DNA from: Rhizoclosmatium globosum
Lineage: Eukaryota; Chytridiomycota; Chytridiomycetes; Chytridiales; Chytriomycetaceae
Direction: 5' to 3'
Length of the DNA stretch: 64,000 nt
NCBI GenBank assembly: GCA_002104985.1
Contig: MCGO01000163.1
Span: 21,444 to 85,443 of the forward strand
Every line of letters starts with the position of its first letter. Position 1 is the stretch's first letter. This document shows, in pieces, positions 59,901 to 64,000 of this stretch. Position numbers and translations under genes: made by a program. Below the pieces are notes generated by a model. That model was not told where the DNA came from. It made no database searches and was given only the letters and a program-made list of their open reading frames with translations.

Positions 59901-62387
59901 GAACAAAGTAACGCTGTGAAAGGTGCTGGTGTGATCACCCTCCAAAATTTAGAGACTGATGGTGGCATAGACCAAGCATTTGCCGCAAATACCTCTCTTC
60001 AAGTAAAACGAAAAATAATCTTGCTTCAGAAACTGATGCGAAGATTCAAAGTGGGGAAACACATCATAACTCCAAGGCTGAATACCATTCCCAGTCTGTT
60101 GAAGTAGATTCGGCGCAGATCGCATCAAATATTGTTGATCACCTTAAATCGTTAAAGACTAAGAGGGATTTGGTTTTAGGTGATCATTTGGATGAGAGAC
60201 CAACTGTTGAGCGATTGCCTGCTTTGAAAGACAGACATACACAAGAAATTGGTGACAGAAACAGCAAGACTATATCTGTTAATGAACATCAATCTGATCC
60301 TGTCGATAATGTGCCTCATAGAAGTCGACCTCAGTCCGAAGTCAAACGCAGTGATGATTCACATATTGATGAAGTTTTGGAAAACAATTCAAAGAATCCA
60401 ATTTGGCTCTCAGATAATCTTCAACGTAAACACGAAGAAGTAGACGTGATAGATATAGGACACCAAGTATGACGGCCCACTCACTCGAGATGATGAATCG
60501 ACATCAGAGAAAGAAATCAACCTCAAGATGTAACCAAAGATCTGGATTCAACGCGCGATCCTGCTGCCATTCTTCATTCTCTTTCATCCATTGAACATCA
60601 CAGTTTTACTTCGGGAGAGCCTAGCAAAGTACTCTCGAGTCCTGAAACTCAAAGTCTTCAAGATCAACTGGTTCGAGTGTACAAGACGCGCGTGAAGTGC
60701 TTAGCCTTTTGAGTCACTTATCGCAATCGTCAATTCGCCGGAACAAATCTTCACAGAATACTTCTGAAGCTAGTGAGCTTAGATCTGACGAACTATCCTC
60801 GTTGTCAAAGTCTTCCAAGTCTGCTACAGAAGACTCAACAAGTTCTGCTAAGTCTGGGTTGCTTCAAACACTCAGCGATACTTTATCGTCGGCCGAGTCA
60901 AGTGCAAAAACAAAGAATATTCTTAGAACTAGCCGTGAGGTTCTGGTGGAAAGTCCTCAGTCTGACGGTAACAAATCTTCAACTGATGGAGGTAGAGATA
61001 GCAACAACTTTGTCAACAACACAACTGGGGGGAAACGTGAATTCGTTGATGCCACTCTATCTTTGAGACAGAGTCAAGTAGATTCTTCGAGACAAAACAG
61101 TGGCACCAGTAGCGTCAGCCTATCGAAGCCAAAAACTGGCTCTTTAAGGAATCTTGTGTCTGAAATACCTTCAAAAGGGAATGAATCGTTGGGCAGTGAC
61201 AGTGAAAACAATAATGGTAGTACCTCAAAGCCAAACTCAGGCGAAGAGGGCGAATCATCCAGCAGCATTAGTCTAAACAGTGAAAAAAGTCGGCGGTCTG
61301 AAATAAATTCTGAGGAGGAAAGTCAGACAGAAAACGCTCTTCCGTCAAAACACGAAGAAAGTAGCCAAAGTCTTGATAGTCACAAAAGCAGTACAAGTGG
61401 TGGGAGTGAGGACAGTGGTGAGAGTGGGGGAAGTGGGAAGACCGATGAAAGTGTATTATCAACGATGACATCAACTTAAGCAGTGACAGTAGCACTAGTA
61501 TTTTGGGTGCTAAGAATCAGTCGAGCAGTCTCCAACCCACCAGCAGTGGAAGCAAGGAGACAATATCTGGACGCAATTCATCAAGTCTTCAACCCAGTCA
61601 AAGTGGAAGCAAATCGAGTTTCGCGACATCTGGCCGTAATTCAACAAGCCTTCAAACCACTCAGAGCGGCAGCAAAGAAAGTATTGAGACAAATTCAGCA
61701 CGCCATTCATCGATTCTTCAGTCTTCTAAAAGTGGAAGCGAAGGAGTGATTTCGGGGCGTCATTCAACAAGTCGTCAAACCACCCCAAGTGGAAGTAAGG
61801 AGAGTATCCAAACAATATCTGGACGTAATTCGAGAAGCCTTGAAACCAGTCAAAGTGGTAGCAAAGAAAGCGTTCAAACCACTGGAAGTAGTAAAACGGG
61901 CAGCATATTGAAACCAACTGGAACTCTCAGAACTAGTCGCGATATACTTCCACAATCTTCACCTTCTCAATTGAGCGAAAATGAATCGAGCAACAATAGC
62001 AGCAGTAAAAGCAGTACAAAATCTTCAATCAAACAAGGGTCGTCCCGCAGTCTTATTCCAGATGCTAGAAACCTCTTGTGGGAGCCACGCACTTCTCAGA
62101 CAGAGTTGAGAGGCTCGGATCGTACGCCATTAAAAGGAATCGGACCAAAGCCATTTGAAGACGTTATTAGCCCAGTGAGCACGGTTTCGCCTCGGTAGGT
62201 TTTATGCCTTTAAAACTCACTGCTGTGACTGGTTTTAACATACTGAAACAGAACTGCACCAACTTTGAGCCCATCACAAGACGATATACATCCAGGCTCA
62301 GTCGAAAGCGAAGACGATGAGGAGCTGGATTTTTCTACTTCGCAAGAAGAGAATGTTTTTGGAAGTCAGGAATCATCAAAAAGTTGA
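53976..62387 (+). CDS. Very large multi-exon coiled-coil, proline- and serine-rich protein, unknown
   Basis: One long gene is the simplest reading of consecutive plus-strand segments joined by GT-AG introns. N-terminus MTGLDSRPFEQRIAAASLRA; a disordered Pro-rich region; a coiled coil (QVQSRMQELNLKFMEHQRIL, VGQQREAVYDH, LRDLYAEELTQQEEIENKVK); a Pro/Lys-rich middle (VRRVSSNRAKTVVVQEP); a helix before 58300 (LPQDIAEWLRSEIIARVQKA); a long Glu/Arg coiled coil at 58930-59330; a Ser-rich repeat region; and an acidic end (EDDEELDFSTSQEENVFGSQ). At least six one-base frame slips occur (near 54190, 56470, 58312, 58667, 59175 and elsewhere), so details are uncertain. The layout recalls centriole or basal-body proteins such as TALPID3, but I could not align it. 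Exact exon count and single-gene status are inferences. Confidence 0.5.
61500..61910 (+). repeat. Degenerate Ser-rich coding repeats
   Basis: About five to seven imperfect units of roughly 20-25 codons, each with a core like SGRNS, SSLQ, and SGSKES, lie head to tail near the 3' end of the large gene. They look like an expanded, disordered, phosphorylatable segment. The wider Ser-rich region begins about 60700. Confidence 0.75.
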
Positions 62388-62398
62388 ATATGATTGTA

Positions 62399-63203
62399 TT
62401 AATATAAGAAGGGTACCAGTCTCCATCGGTTTGCGCGATATTCGTCGAATTTATCTCCAAATGTCTTTTTGAGTTCCTCTTCTTCCTTCTGCATTCGCTT
62501 ATGCAATCCTGGTGGGAGTAACAAAGCTGTTACAACCAAAACTCCAGAGAACAAAAACCAACTCAAGTCCATAAACTTTCCAAGATCAAGCGTCACTAAA
62601 GCGTATAAATTAAGCTTGTGCTCCAATAGTATATCCATCCCGCGAGTAATGATATCGATGAAGGGGGCCTTTTCATCCAAAAGCCAAGAGCACTGGAAAA
62701 TAGCCCAACCAATAATACCATATCCAGGATGCAATAAAATCTCGTAGGGTCCCTTAGTGCACAACGAGTTGCTAGGGGGAGACCTGACAACAAAAGTAAA
62801 GTCGTTGTTCAAGGTTCCCATCGCCCACAATCGCAGCAACACACAACCATCCGCCAAGAAAGCTGCACGGCGTTGAGATGATGTCCATGGCTGAATCAGG
62901 GCATTAGCGTTTTTGGTTACAGCCAATCAAAGTCACTCACCGAATCAAACAATTCAGGCCGCGCGATGAGAACATCAAACATTTGGAGCAATCCTGCGGC
63001 AACTACGCACGTTCCTAATGCTTGTTGAACCACCTTGCTGTTTCCGTACAATCCAACAAGGAAGGGCTCTGACTTTGACGTATTGTCGGATCGTCTACAG
63101 GCTTTTCCTTCGAAGGTGTCGTGCGATCAACGATCGAGAGGGACACAAGAATCGCACTGATTCCCAGGTGGAGAGCTCGCCAATCTCCTGGTGTCATGAT
63201 CAT
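62399..63203 (-). CDS. ICMT/phospholipid methyltransferase-like membrane protein
   Basis: A four-to-five-span protein with the C-terminal signature of isoprenylcysteine methyltransferases: GPYEILLHPGY, then RMQKEEEELKKTFGDKFDEY and RANRWRLVPFLY (the EE..L...FG..Y..Y......PF pattern). Such enzymes methylate prenylated cysteines or related lipid substrates with AdoMet in the ER. An intron of 50 nt lies at about 62939-62890 (FDS|PWTSS). The first exon starts MIMTPGDWRALHLGISAILV and must shift frame by one base near 63080-63100 to reach SEPFLVGLYGNSKVVQQAL; an indel is likely. The stop is 11 bp from that of the large plus-strand gene. It may also be one of the wider NnrU/ICMT-like families. Confidence 0.65.
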
Positions 63204-63417
63204 TGGTTTGTTTTCCGTCTTAAAAACAAGACAATTCCAACAGACCATTATCAATTACATTATTGGAGCACAAAATTGGTACTTTTAATCCCGATATTAT
63301 AGATCCAATTAAAAAAGAAAGAGTTCCCGGAGAAAACGTAGGAAAACGAACGGTGCAACCCAGCACCCCCATAAGACAAAACAGAAACAAGACAGCTGAG
63401 AAATAAATAGAAACTGC

Positions 63418-64000
63418 TTAGTTGGATGGAGTGACAGACGCCTTTTGCTCCTTGTAGTACTGCTCTTGAGAAATAAACTCCCAGAAACCGGTACGCTTAA
63501 CAAGGAAAGGTCTGGCGTTGTACCAGTGGTGGCGAATAAGCTCCATGAAAGGGAATCCCTTGACAAGTCTATACTTGTCACCTAATTGTGGAACAATGAC
63601 CTATGATAGATTTTAGCAAACGAAACAATTAACTGACATACACATACATTGGTGGCATCAATCAGCTTGTAGTGAGGAATAGATGTTGAGAACAAGTGGT
63701 GAACAACGTGACCGTTGGTGATGTTGTGCTAACATACGAGTCAGGATGAGTGATTTTCTTGTTGGCACAAGGGAAACAATACCATAACAGAGTCCAAGGC
63801 TCCAGTGTTCGTGTCGTAGACTCTGTCAATAGTCTGCAAACCTCCAGTCAAGTAGTCCCAAGTCTCTTCACTGTAAACAATAGTTCCTTCTCCGTGGTGT
63901 TGCAAGTACGTGACTTGTACAACCAGAAGTTGTAAATCAACCAAGGAACACCATAGATCCAAAAAACTTGTTCCATCCCCAGATTTGAATAAAGGCAGTG
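63418..64000 (-). CDS. Fatty acid desaturase, delta-12/omega-3 type, 3' part (cut by the right edge)
   Basis: Membrane desaturase with the last of three His boxes, NGHVVHHLFSTSIPHYKLI, and the upstream conserved segment VTYLQHHGEG followed by YSEETWDYLTGGLQTIDRVY, as in acyl-lipid delta-12 and omega-3 desaturases. The C-terminus reads GFPFMELIRHHWYNARPFLV and ends SVTPSN. Introns: about 63779-63730 (SVM|HNITNG) and about 63648-63602 (DATN|VIVPQ). The diiron enzyme adds a double bond to fatty acyl chains in the ER using cytochrome b5. A one-base slip near 63915-63925 separates NFWL from VQVTYL. The first two His boxes and the start are outside the window. Confidence 0.85.

Noticed and set aside
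60170..60472. Separate 100-aa gene
   Set aside because: Better explained as an internal piece of the large coiled-coil gene, with the same composition and strand.

Overview
The window reads as a gene-dense fungal nuclear chromosome, most likely from an early-diverging zoosporic fungus (chytrid-like). The reasons are short GT-AG introns (mostly about 48-70 nt) with CTAAC/CTGAC-like branch sites, very short intergenic gaps, a complete cobalamin-dependent methionine synthase (absent from yeasts and filamentous Dikarya but kept in some early-diverging fungi), a Dnmt2-type methyltransferase, and a C2-domain AGC kinase of the Ypk/SGK type. No rRNA, tRNA, CRISPR or bacterial-type operon was seen. 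The genus cannot be fixed from the sequence alone.

Layout. 0-12 kb: the 5' part of VAC14 (vacuolar PI(3,5)P2 scaffold) diverging from a GNAT acetyltransferase; an orphan secreted GPI-type protein; an F-box/LRR protein; a decayed 3' fragment and then an intact copy of a Bim1/X325 LPMO-like copper protein; a relic of a Mov10/Upf1-type RNA helicase running into a four-helix membrane protein gene; a cytochrome b5-acyl-CoA dehydrogenase fusion; an HSL-type alpha/beta hydrolase. 12-31 kb: a protein kinase with a long disordered N-terminus; two tandem UDP-galactose 4-epimerase genes; two tandem nodulin-like MFS transporters; DNMT2 followed 12 bp later by Aurora kinase; a two-TM orphan; a two-finger C2H2 factor; a MARK/PAR-1 kinase with UBA and KA1 domains. 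31-42 kb: three paralogous type II membrane proteins, one carrying an intact 2-kb pogo/Tc1-like DNA transposon inside an intron; two tandem cytochromes P450; a DMAC1-like small protein; a RING/TRAF-type zinc finger protein with a C-terminal membrane anchor. 42-64 kb: MetH; a Ypk/SGK-like kinase; a TIS11/ZFP36 CCCH protein; a zeta-crystallin-type quinone reductase; an approximately 8.4-kb multi-exon coiled-coil, proline- and serine-rich gene of unknown function; an ICMT-like methyltransferase; the 3' part of a fatty acid desaturase cut by the window edge.

Two global patterns stand out. First, local duplication is frequent: five gene families occur as adjacent copies. Second, many otherwise intact, conserved genes carry single-nucleotide frame breaks, often at homopolymers or short repeats. 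These look more like assembly indels than biology, and exon boundaries near them should be treated as approximate. CDS coordinates below run from start codon to stop codon and include introns.
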